Below, piece after piece: positions 18,340 through 26,621 of a DNA stretch of 64,000 nt (position 1 is its first letter; each line of letters begins with the position of its first letter). Source of the stretch: Betaproteobacteria bacterium (GTDB lineage: Bacteria > Acidobacteriota > Terriglobia > Acidiferrales > UBA7541). The notes beneath the pieces are model-generated. The model ran no database searches and was not told the origin of the DNA. It saw only the letters and a program-made list of their open reading frames with translations. A program made the position numbers and the translations under genes. The DNA lies in contig CAJCHZ010000088.1 in NCBI GenBank assembly GCA_903970165.1, forward strand, positions 1 to 64,000, read 5' to 3'.

Positions 18340-18404
18340 TTAGTTGGCGGTGAAAGCGGCGCCCAGGGAGATGGTTTCGCCGTCGGGGTTTGTGATGGTT
18401 ACGC
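18340..18404 (-). pseudogene. 3' remnant of an IPT/TIG-like gene
   Basis: The minus strand reads ECVTITNPDGETISLGAAFT, two more residues and a stop at 18340, which resembles the last strands of an IPT/TIG immunoglobulin-like domain. The frame upstream is antisense to the recombinase fragment, so the rest of the gene has been lost at about 18405. Confidence 0.4.
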
Positions 18405-19670
18405 ATTCTGTTGATCGAGGAGTTCGCCCGCCACGGAGTCGAGACGGTGTTCGTGAAGTCGCCACAAGGCGACAGCGCGGAAGATCAACTTCTTGTGCAG
18501 TTCCAAGGGATGATCGCTGAATATGAACGAGCGCAGATTCTGGAACGTTCGCGTCGCGGTAAGCGACACCGGGCGCAAGCCGGTGAGGTGAGCGTAATGA
18601 GCGGCGCTCCCTATGGATACCGTTACATCCGTAAGACTGACGAAGTGCCCGCCGCGTATGTTGGATGAAGCCGAGGCGCCTGTCGTACGGCGCGTCTATG
18701 AGATGTACACCGTCGAGGGACTCAGCATCGGGGAGATCACGCGTCGCCTCAACACCGAAGGCGTTCCGGCTCGTAAAGCAAGTCGCTGGGAACGCTCGGT
18801 GGTGTGGGGCGTGCTGCGTAACCCTGCCTATCGCGGCGTCGCCTGCTTCGGCAAGACCCGCATTTCTGCGCGCACACGGGTTATGCGCCCACAGCGTCGG
18901 CGGGGTACAACTACGCCCAGCACCACAGCAGGCCGCCAACGCCCCCGCGAAGAGTGGATCGAGATCCCCGTGCCCGCCGTGGTGACGGAAGAAAGCTTTG
19001 CCCGTGCCCAAGAGCTGCTCTACCAGAACAAAATACGATCACGCCGGCGTACCATCGCGCCAAGTGTCGTGCAGGGGCTGGTCAGCTGTGCGAAGTGTGG
19101 TTACGCCTTGTCTCGAACATCGACGCAAACCACCGCACGTAAAATTCACTACTACAAATGCATTGGATCCGATAGCTGGAGGAAACTCGGCGGACCGGTT
19201 TGCGATAACGGCCGCTTCATCCGACAAGAACTCCTCGATCAGATCGTCTGGACTGAGGTGATCCGCCTGCTGGAAGAACCTGCTCTGATACACCAGGAAC
19301 TTGATCGTCGGCTGGCAGCAGCGCGTACTTCTGATCCAACCGCAAAACGTGAGCAGAGTCTGCAGAGGGAGTTGACCCATGTTGGCAAAGGTATCGAACG
19401 ACTTCTTACCGCCTATCAGGAGGGACTCTTGTCGCTTGAGCAGTTGCGTGAACGTATGCCTGCACTGCGTCATCGCCAACAGACACTCAGTGCTGAGCTA
19501 CAGGCGATCGCTGACCGCACCAATGATCGCGCCGCATTCCTGCGCCTGGCAGAGACTCTCACAGCATTCCTTGCTCGCTTGCGCAGTGCGGCCGAAACGC
19601 TTAGTGTCATTGAACGCCAGAAAATCGTGCGACTCCTGGTTAAAGACGTTCTGGTCGGCGAGGATACCAT
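18405..19670 (+). pseudogene. Serine recombinase fragment, truncated at both ends and frameshifted
   Basis: The visible part covers the end of the resolvase domain (LLIEEFARHGVETVFVKSPQ, then FQGMIAEYERAQILERSRRG), the recombinase domain (GLSIGEITRRLNTEGVP, VVWGVLRNPAYRG), a zinc ribbon (SCAKCGYALSR with YKCIG and CDNG) and the C-terminal helices. The first ~100 residues with the catalytic Ser are absent. The frame breaks at about 18664, where one base too many separates PAAYV from DEAEAPVVRRV. The C terminus stops at GEDTI, after which the sequence matches the intron fragment. The element is dead. Confidence 0.8.
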
Positions 19671-20028
19671 CTACGCCTTCTGCTGACTTCTGCCACCGGA
19701 TCAGAAACGATCTCTCGCCTCTCAGTCTCGAATTCGAGACCGGTAGCAGATCTCCCGAGGTAAGTTCGACCGCCTTCGACGCACAACCGCTGGATTTACA
19801 TTCAGTGCCCTTGATGGATTAGGGCTTCGCTGCCAGTTGCCAGCTCGCCCGAACACTGCCTGCCTCATATCCAGTTCTTGTTCATCGGTTCGCATCTTTG
19901 CTCCGCGCTTCTTTCAGGCCCCGCCTCGCGGCGAGTGTTATTTCACCCTTGCGCTTCTCTATCACTTCACATCCATCACGTTGTGAAGAGGACTTGCACC
20001 TCCTAGCTTTCGAACATGCTCGGCACAC
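19671..20028 (-). mobile_element. 5' fragment of a group II intron, no RT and no domain V
   Basis: Read on the minus strand from 20028, the sequence starts GTGTGCCGAG (group II 5' consensus GUGYG) and continues with AGGAGGTGCAAGTCCTC, then GCAAGGGTGAAATAACACTC, GAACAAGAACTGGATATGAG and finally GGCAGAAGTCAGCAGAAGGC. These blocks are familiar from domains I-III of bacterial group II introns. A stem CTTCAC/GTGAAG (19988-19983 with 19970-19965) presents a loop with AACG (19982-19979), complementary to CGTT just before the intron. No reverse transcriptase or domain V follows; the recombinase fragment starts instead. Confidence 0.8.
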
Positions 20029-20032
20029 AACG

Positions 20033-20068
20033 AAAGGGCGGCGTGGACTTTTCGTCCCGCCGCCCTTT
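20033..20068 (-). terminator. Terminator hairpin of the bactofilin gene and intron insertion site
   Basis: Perfect 11-bp arms (20058-20068 with 20033-20043, 14-nt loop) lie 26 nt past the bactofilin stop. On the minus strand the hairpin ends ...CCCTTT followed by CGTT and then the intron 5' end at 20028. Confidence 0.75.
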
Positions 20069-20093
20069 GGAAAGTGAAAGTTTGTGGATGAAG

Positions 20094-20648
20094 TTAGATG
20101 GTCTTCGTTGCAGGCGCGCTGACGGGTGCGGAGCTCTTAGCAAATGCGCCCTGGCCGGAATCCTTCTCCGAGCTCTTATCGATTTCGATGGAGCCTTTAA
20201 AGTAAGCGCCGTCCTCGATCATGATGCGGGCGGTGGTGAGGTCGCCGTTGACGGAGCCGTCCTTCTTAATTTCGATACGGTCCTTAGCGCGCAGGTTACC
20301 CTTGACGGTGCCGAAGACCACGACCTCGCGGGCGATGATATCGGCGGTGACTTTTGCGGTGGTTCCGACGGTCAGCTTCCGCTCATCAAGCTGGATCAGT
20401 CCTTCGACCGAACCATCGATGAGAAGATCCTCGTTGCCGGAGATCTCGCCTTTCACGTGCAGGCTGGCCCCCAGACGCGCGATGGCGCGGTCGGCGGTTG
20501 CACCCAGTGGACGCATGGCATCTGTACTCATTGCGGGTTTATCCTCCCAAGTCGCCGGAGCGGGCTTCGGCGGCTGATTCGTTGGCAAAGTTTTTATTTC
20601 CGGTTGCGCAGCGGCTTGCGGCGTATCCGGTTTCTTGTTACCCCACAT
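20094..20648 (-). CDS. Bactofilin
   Basis: Bactofilins polymerise into cytoskeletal filaments that organise cell shape and wall enzymes. The 184-residue protein has a Pro-rich disordered N tail (residues about 1-60) and the right-handed beta-helix core with repeated hydrophobic/Gly strands: ASLHVKGEISGNEDLLIDGS, VEGLIQL, VTADIIAREVVVFGTVKGNL, KDGSVNGDLTTARIMIEDGA. A short Lys/Ser tail follows. The ATG at 20648 has GGGAGGA 5 nt upstream. Cytoplasmic, possibly membrane-associated. Confidence 0.9.
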   Translation of the reverse strand: MWGNKKPDTPQAAAQPEIKTLPTNQPPKPAPATWEDKPAMSTDAMRPLGATADRAIARLGASLHVKGEISGNEDLLIDGSVEGLIQLDERKLTVGTTAKVTADIIAREVVVFGTVKGNLRAKDRIEIKKDGSVNGDLTTARIMIEDGAYFKGSIEIDKSSEKDSGQGAFAKSSAPVSAPATKTI

Positions 20649-20949
20649 CGGTCCTCCCAAAGGAGCCCAGTGCAGAAAATCTCACGGGGTATTGGAAACT
20701 CTAGTCCTCAGTATGGCGCGACGGCAAACGCAGAGTTCGTTGGCCGTACCAGACAGTAACTAGTCGCTTGGCCAGTGTGGTTACGATGCGCGGTCAAATT
20801 TGTGTGAAAAGTTTGTGACCGCTGGGCGTGGGATGCTTAGTGTACATGAAAATTTGGGCGAGCGGTGATTTGTAAAGACAAAAAAGAAAGAAGGGCATTA
20901 CACAGAAACCGGGAAGTGCACAGAGGACATTGAGAAGATTGGAGGGCGG
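20649..20949. other. Intergenic region upstream of the bactofilin gene
   Basis: Expected to hold the bactofilin promoter and the end of the ATP-grasp transcript. I see no gene, clear promoter or strong hairpin. Confidence 0.5.
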
Positions 20950-22155
20950 TTAAGAGCTGGGTCTTTCCGGGACGGGTTGGATGGCCAGGAAATCAGATGC
21001 AATTCGTTTTGAGTAGGAATCGAGGAGTTCCTGGATGCGCTCATGGCTTGGCGATTTCAGGACGAACCCGGCATGGTGGTGTCTTTTAACGCGATAGACG
21101 ATTTCTGGATCGGTGTAGGCGGAAGTTTCGGGAGTTTCCTGACGGGCCAGCGAGACAATCACGCCGGCGTAGTCCTGCCGAGTTTTCGGAATCTGGTATG
21201 GTTGCTTCCCTGCTCCGACTTCGAGGCGCGCCCATTCGCGCCATAAGTTGATGCCAGTGGCGGCGTCGATGACATCGGAGATGTAGGCGCCGCCTACGCG
21301 GGCGGCTACTTCGAGGAAATAAAATATGCCGTCGCTGTGGGCTTTCAGGAATTCGGCGTGGGTCACGCCGCGAAGGAAGCCCAGATCTTCGAGTACTTTG
21401 CGATTGAGATCGTGCAGTGTTTTTGCTTCCGCCGAATCACGCGGCAACGTGCTGGTGGTGAAGACTCCACCTTGATGCGAGGTATCCAGAGGAGGCGTGC
21501 CGTAGGCGTGGGCTTCGGCGAAGACGACTTCGCGTTCGGAAGCGACGCTGTCCACGTGATAGACGCTGCCGGGGATGAATTGTTCGAGCAAATAATGTGA
21601 TTGCTTGTCGCCAAGCTGATCGAGCCAGGGCCAAAGTTCGTGCTGGGCGTGAATCTTTTTCATACCGATACCGGAGGCCTGTGAGCGCGGTTTTAGGAGC
21701 CAGGGCGCAGGGATGCGGTCCATGAATTCGCGCAGATTATCGTAATTGAGAACGTGGACAAATTCGGGCACGGCGATGCCAACTTCTTTGGCACGGGCTC
21801 GCATAGCGAGTTTGTCGCGGAAATAACGGACGGTGGTGAGGCCCATGCCGGGTATGCGCAGATGCTCGCGGAGGGCGGAGACGTTTTCCATGTCGAATTC
21901 GTCGAGGGCGACGATGCGATCAATGGGCTGCGACCTAGCCGCGAAGCTTACGGCGTTGATCAGCTCCAGCACGGGAAGTTCTTCGGGCATGTAGAAAAAG
22001 TCGTCTATGGATTCGCGGGGCCAATCGGCGTCGCGCAGTTTTTCCACGGTCAGCAGGAGCACGCGGCAGCCGATAGCCTTGCAGGTGCGGATAAACTCCT
22101 GCCCCTTTTCGTATGAGGTGACACAGAGGATGGTGAGAGGACGGCTCTCTGGCAT
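20950..22155 (-). CDS. ATP-grasp domain ligase/carboxylase-like protein
   Basis: The 401-residue protein has a pre-ATP-grasp N domain (PLTILCVTSYEKGQEFIRTC) and an ATP-grasp fold: LLKPRSQASGIGMKKI for ATP binding, LLEQFIPGSVYHVDSV, and FLEVAARVGGAYISDVI, with acidic and Asn/Arg-type metal positions near the end. Such enzymes join a carboxylate to an amine or thiol through an acyl phosphate; the substrate is unknown. It follows the esterase gene by 84 bp on the same strand, so pyc, the esterase and this gene may form an operon. Confidence 0.8.
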   Translation of the reverse strand: MPESRPLTILCVTSYEKGQEFIRTCKAIGCRVLLLTVEKLRDADWPRESIDDFFYMPEELPVLELINAVSFAARSQPIDRIVALDEFDMENVSALREHLRIPGMGLTTVRYFRDKLAMRARAKEVGIAVPEFVHVLNYDNLREFMDRIPAPWLLKPRSQASGIGMKKIHAQHELWPWLDQLGDKQSHYLLEQFIPGSVYHVDSVASEREVVFAEAHAYGTPPLDTSHQGGVFTTSTLPRDSAEAKTLHDLNRKVLEDLGFLRGVTHAEFLKAHSDGIFYFLEVAARVGGAYISDVIDAATGINLWREWARLEVGAGKQPYQIPKTRQDYAGVIVSLARQETPETSAYTDPEIVYRVKRHHHAGFVLKSPSHERIQELLDSYSKRIASDFLAIQPVPERPSS

Positions 22156-22239
22156 CGGTGACCCCTGGATGACGAGCGGCTGTGCGCGAGGACGGCGCCC
22201 TTTGGCCGCGCAATAGGTGCGCATTATACTTCGCGCCGC

Positions 22240-23013
22240 CTACCGGACCGGATATAAAAATTGGAGAAAAGGCCCGACGCGCCGCGCCCAGGCGGCTTCG
22301 TTGTGCTCGGCACCCTCGATGCGTTCGTAGTGCAGTTCCTTGCCGAGCTGCCAGCCTTTTTGAAGGAGGACGTCGCGGAATTGCTCGACGTCCTGCACGA
22401 TGCGCGGGCCTTCGCGGGTGCCGATATCGAGCCAGATGCGCGGGCGCACATGGACCTGCGCGGCCGCGGCGAAGCGATGCATGACCTGCTGGTTCCACCA
22501 GACGGACGGAGAGAGGGCGGCGAGTTTTCCAAAAACGTCCGGAAGTTTCAGACCGAGGTAGAGAGAAACGAGACCGCCGAGAGAGGAACCGCCGATGCCG
22601 GTATCTTCGAAGCTGTTGCGGATGCGATATTCGCGTTCCACGAAGGGCTTTAATTCTTCGATCAGGAATCTTGCGTAGCTATCCGCGCGGCCGCCGCCGA
22701 GTTTGGGCACGCGCGTCGGGGTGTACTCGCGGATGCGTGCTTTACCGGTGTTGTAAATGCCGACGATGATCAGGGGCTCGACAGTGCCCGCGGTGATGCA
22801 GTAATCGGCGGTTTGGCCGACGTGCCAGTCCTGGCCCGGAATGTAGGAAGTGGAACCGTCGAAAAGATTTTGTCCGTCGTGAAGATACAAGACAGGAAAA
22901 GTGCGACCGTACATCTGGTCATAGCCGGGAGGAAGGTAAACGACGAGGTCGCGCTCATTGCGGAGGAAGCGCGAGCGAAAACTCTGATGTTTGCGAAGAT
23001 TAGGACCGTTCAC
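22240..23013 (-). CDS. Esterase D-like alpha/beta hydrolase (enterochelin-esterase family)
   Basis: The 257-residue protein begins with RDLVVYLPPGYDQMYGRTFP and VLYLHDGQNLFDG, typical of the esterase family that includes enterochelin esterase. The nucleophile elbow is GIGGSSLGGLVSLY, with the later acidic and His positions in the LDIGTREG and EGAEHNEAAW segments. No signal peptide is seen. Its GTG start overlaps the stop of pyc by 4 nt (GTGA), so the two are translationally coupled, an unusual pairing for a carboxylase. Confidence 0.85.
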   Translation of the reverse strand: MNGPNLRKHQSFRSRFLRNERDLVVYLPPGYDQMYGRTFPVLYLHDGQNLFDGSTSYIPGQDWHVGQTADYCITAGTVEPLIIVGIYNTGKARIREYTPTRVPKLGGGRADSYARFLIEELKPFVEREYRIRNSFEDTGIGGSSLGGLVSLYLGLKLPDVFGKLAALSPSVWWNQQVMHRFAAAAQVHVRPRIWLDIGTREGPRIVQDVEQFRDVLLQKGWQLGKELHYERIEGAEHNEAAWARRVGPFLQFLYPVR

Positions 23014-26000
23014 GGAGCGATGGTCACCAGCAAATCTTTTGCCTCCACGTGCTGGCCTGGGGCCACGAGAAGTTTTATCACTCGGCCGGAGATTGGTGCA
23101 TAGATATTGGACTGCATTTTCATGGCTTCGAGAGTCAGGAGTTTTGCGCCGCGTTCGACGGCGTGGTTGGCCTGGACAGCGATGCCGCTGATGACGCCAG
23201 CGGTTGGGGCGGCGACCTGACCGGGGTCGGCGGGGTCGGCTTTCGGATGCGCGCGTTCGACCACGCGCAAGGCGTTGTCGCGGACATTTACCTCGCGAGG
23301 CTGGCCGTTCAGTTCGAAGAATAAGGTGCGCGTACCATCGGGGTGCGGATCGCTGGCGGTCAGGAATTTCAGGATGAGGGTTTTTCCCAGCTCGATTTCG
23401 ATGGTGACTTCTTCGCCGGAGCTGAGGCCGTAGTAGAAGGCGAGAGTCGGAAGGACGCTGACGTCGGAGTAGGTTTGGCGAAACTTGTCGTACTTCGCGA
23501 AAACGTCGGGATACAGAAGGTAGCTCAGAAGATCATCGCGGCGCACGGGATGGCCGAGTTTTTTTTCGAGAGCAAAGGCTTCTGCTTTGAGATCCACCGC
23601 TTCGAGGCTTTCGCCGGGACGGCCTTTCAGAGGAGTGGCACCGCGGAGAATTATTTTTTGCAGTTTGCGAGGCCAGCCTCCTGGAGGAACGCCCAGGACG
23701 CCGGAGAACATTTCGACGACAGAGTTGGGAAGAGAGACATCGTGATTTTCATCCAGCTTGAGGAGATCGTCTGGGCGAAGTTCGTTGGCCATGAGAAAGA
23801 GCGTCATGTCGCCGACGACTTTGCTGGACGGCGTGACTTTTACGATGTCGCCGAAGAGTTGATTCACTTCGGCGTACATTTTTTCCGCTTCGCGCCAGCG
23901 GTGGCCGAGACCCATGGCGGCCGCTTGTTCGCGGAGATTGGTGTACTGGCCGCCGGGAATTTCGTGTTGATAGAGACGGGCTGAGCCGGCCTTTGGTCCG
24001 GAATCAAAGGGCAAATAATAGGTGCGGATGGTTTCCCAGTAGTCGGAGCATTCGTTCAGGGCTTCGATATCGAGACCGGTGTCGCGCGGCGTGTGGCGAA
24101 GGGCTTCGACGATGGAATTGAGATTTGGCTGGCTTGTGCCGCCGCTCATGGCGGCGATGGCGGCGTCGGCGACATCGGCGCCGGCGTCGGCGGCTTTGAG
24201 TACGGAAGCGGAATTGATCCCGCTGGTATCGTGCGTGTGAAAGTGGACCGGAATGGCGATTTCTTCGCGAAGAGTTTTTACGAGTTCGTGAGCAGCATAG
24301 GGCCTACAGAGGCCGGCCATGTCTTTGATGGCGAGGAAGTGGGCGCCTAGTTTTTCGAGTTGCTTGGCCATTGTTACGTAGTATTTCAGCGAATATTTGG
24401 GGCGGGCTTTGTCGAAGATGTCGCCGGTGTAGCAAATGGCGGGCTCGCAGACGCCGCCTGTTTCAAGGACGGCGTCAATGGAAACGCGCATATTTTCGAT
24501 GGAGTTCAGAGAATCGAAGACGCGGAAGATGTCTATGCCCTGCACATGGGATTCGCGGACGAATTCGATAATGACGTTGTCAGGATAGGAGGTGTAGCCG
24601 ACGGCGTTCGCGCCACGGAGCAACATTTGAAAGCAAATGTTGGGGATGAGCGCGCGGAGTTCGCGAAGGCGTTGCCACGGGTCTTCGTGGAGAAAGCGCA
24701 TGGCGGTGTCGAAGGTTGCGCCGCCCCACATTTCGACGCTGAAAAGATTAGGAAGGCGCTGCGCGACAGCGGTGGCAGTGGCCAGCAGATCGTGCGTACG
24801 GACGCGTGTGGCCATCAGAGATTGATGGGCGTCACGAAATGTCGTATCGGTGATGAGAAGACGCTTTTCTTTTCTAGCCCAGGCAGCGAATTTTTTGGGA
24901 CCGAGTTTTTGCAGGAGTTGACGCGTGCCGGGAGGGGGCTCGATGCCGGGAACCGCGGGGAGTACCGGGGTTTCGAGATTTTTGGGGACGGGCTTGCCCT
25001 TTACTTCGGGATTGGCGTTGAGGATGACGTCGCCAAGATAGGAGAGGAGTTTTGTGGCGCGATCGCCGCGGCTTGGCAAGCGGAAGAGTTCGGGCGATTC
25101 ATCGAGGAAAGATGTAGTCACTTCTCCGGCGCGGAAACGCGGATGATTGACGACATTTTCGAGGAAGGGAATGTTGGTTTTGACCCCGCGAATGCGGAAT
25201 TCCCGCAGCGCACGGTCCATGCGCTGGCAAGCCTCAGGAAGCTTTGTGCCCCAGGCGGTGACTTTGACGAGGAGCGAATCGTAGTAGGCCGCGAGCACCG
25301 CGCCCGCGTACGCCGTTCCACCGTCGAGACGAATTCCGAATCCCGCGGGCGATCTATACGTTGTTAGCTTGCCGTAATCGGGCGCGAAATTTTTCTCCGG
25401 GTCCTCGGTGGTTACGCGGCACTGGAGAGCTGCGCCGTAAAGCGGGATGCTTTCCTGCTGGGGCAGGGCGAGGGGCTCTTCGTGCAGCTTGTGGCCCTGC
25501 GCGACGAGGATCTGGGAACGGACCAGGTCAATGCCAGTGACCATTTCGGTGACGGTGTGTTCGACCTGGATGCGAGGGTTGACCTCGATGAAATACCATT
25601 TTTGCGCGTCGACGTCGTACAAAAATTCGACCGTGCCCGCGTTGCGATAGTTGGCTTTGCGCGCCAAGCGAACCGCGGCATCGCACAATTCCGTGCGCAC
25701 GCTTGCGGGAAGATTCGCGGCGGGAGCGACTTCGACGACTTTCTGGTGGCGGCGCTGCACGGAACAATCGCGTTCGTAGAGGTGCAGCAGATTGCCGTGG
25801 TGATCGGCGAGAATTTGTACTTCGAGGTGCCGCGCGCGGGGCAGATATTTTTCCAGGAAAACGCTGGCGTCGCCGAAAGCCGATTTTGCTTCGCCCTGCG
25901 CTTCCTCGAGCCGTTGCTCAAGTTCGGCATCGGTGCGCACGACGCGCATACCACGTCCACCGCCGCCCATGGCGGCTTTTACGATGACGGGGTAGCCGAT

Positions 26001-26468
26001 CTCAGCAGCGAATTTGTGTGCCTCGACGGCGGACTTCACGGGATCGGGCGTACCGGGAAGAACGGGTACACCGGCGGAGATAGCCAAACCACGTGCGGCG
26101 GTTTTGTCGCCGAGAAGTTCGAGCAGGTCGGGCGTTGGCCCGATAAAGGCAATGCCTGCTTTCTGGCAAGCGCGGGCAAACTCGGGATTTTCGGAGAGAA
26201 AACCGTAGCCTGGGTGAATTGCATCAACACCCTTTTCGTTTGCGAGAGCAACGATACCGGCGATATCGAGATAGGCCACGACAGGACCTTTGCCGGCGCC
26301 AACCTGGTAAGCCTCGTCGGCTTTGAAACGATGCAGCGCGAGACGATCTTCCTGCGAATAAATTCCGACCGTGCGCAGGCCAAGTTCATTGGCGGCGCGG
26401 AAAATCCGGATGGCAATTTCGCTGCGATTCGCAGCGAGCAATTTTCGGATGGGTTTGCTTTTCTTCAT
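23010..26468 (-). CDS. pyc: Pyruvate carboxylase
   Basis: Converts pyruvate, bicarbonate and ATP to oxaloacetate, an anaplerotic step. The single 1152-residue chain has the full order: biotin carboxylase (about 1-460, with VKAAMGGGGRGMRVV and FIEVNPRIQVEHTVTEMVTG), carboxyltransferase (about 540-830, DTTFRDAHQSLMATRVRT and HFHTHDTSG), the PYC-OADA domain (about 850-1010), and a C-terminal biotinyl domain with LEAMKMQS (Lys1117 biotinylated). Length fits single-chain Pyc enzymes. Likely cytoplasmic, first gene of a run with the esterase. Confidence 0.97.
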   Translation of the reverse strand: MKKSKPIRKLLAANRSEIAIRIFRAANELGLRTVGIYSQEDRLALHRFKADEAYQVGAGKGPVVAYLDIAGIVALANEKGVDAIHPGYGFLSENPEFARACQKAGIAFIGPTPDLLELLGDKTAARGLAISAGVPVLPGTPDPVKSAVEAHKFAAEIGYPVIVKAAMGGGGRGMRVVRTDAELEQRLEEAQGEAKSAFGDASVFLEKYLPRARHLEVQILADHHGNLLHLYERDCSVQRRHQKVVEVAPAANLPASVRTELCDAAVRLARKANYRNAGTVEFLYDVDAQKWYFIEVNPRIQVEHTVTEMVTGIDLVRSQILVAQGHKLHEEPLALPQQESIPLYGAALQCRVTTEDPEKNFAPDYGKLTTYRSPAGFGIRLDGGTAYAGAVLAAYYDSLLVKVTAWGTKLPEACQRMDRALREFRIRGVKTNIPFLENVVNHPRFRAGEVTTSFLDESPELFRLPSRGDRATKLLSYLGDVILNANPEVKGKPVPKNLETPVLPAVPGIEPPPGTRQLLQKLGPKKFAAWARKEKRLLITDTTFRDAHQSLMATRVRTHDLLATATAVAQRLPNLFSVEMWGGATFDTAMRFLHEDPWQRLRELRALIPNICFQMLLRGANAVGYTSYPDNVIIEFVRESHVQGIDIFRVFDSLNSIENMRVSIDAVLETGGVCEPAICYTGDIFDKARPKYSLKYYVTMAKQLEKLGAHFLAIKDMAGLCRPYAAHELVKTLREEIAIPVHFHTHDTSGINSASVLKAADAGADVADAAIAAMSGGTSQPNLNSIVEALRHTPRDTGLDIEALNECSDYWETIRTYYLPFDSGPKAGSARLYQHEIPGGQYTNLREQAAAMGLGHRWREAEKMYAEVNQLFGDIVKVTPSSKVVGDMTLFLMANELRPDDLLKLDENHDVSLPNSVVEMFSGVLGVPPGGWPRKLQKIILRGATPLKGRPGESLEAVDLKAEAFALEKKLGHPVRRDDLLSYLLYPDVFAKYDKFRQTYSDVSVLPTLAFYYGLSSGEEVTIEIELGKTLILKFLTASDPHPDGTRTLFFELNGQPREVNVRDNALRVVERAHPKADPADPGQVAAPTAGVISGIAVQANHAVERGAKLLTLEAMKMQSNIYAPISGRVIKLLVAPGQHVEAKDLLVTIAP

Positions 26469-26621
26469 TCCCCTGAGCCGGTAAGAAGGGTACTCGAAAC
26501 TGAGAATTGTTTCACGCTCGCGCGGCGGCGCTTTAACACTTTTTTCGATTTGCCCGGCAAACTTTTTGAATGCGAGCAGTGCGGCGGCTTTGCAGTGAAA
26601 CAGCGAGCGGCTTTCTAGAGT

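Noticed and set aside
18240-18404. Search for intron domain V/VI left of the recombinase
   Set aside because: No domain-V-like hairpin with the expected GTGAAAGTCGCAC-type core is visible, so the intron 3' end is taken as absent.
19039-19479. Minus-strand frame across the recombinase fragment
   Set aside because: The plus strand has a recombinase zinc ribbon and helices; the minus frame is a shadow.
24360-26618. Two long plus-strand frames opposite pyruvate carboxylase
   Set aside because: The minus strand encodes every domain of Pyc; GC-rich codon bias leaves the antisense open.
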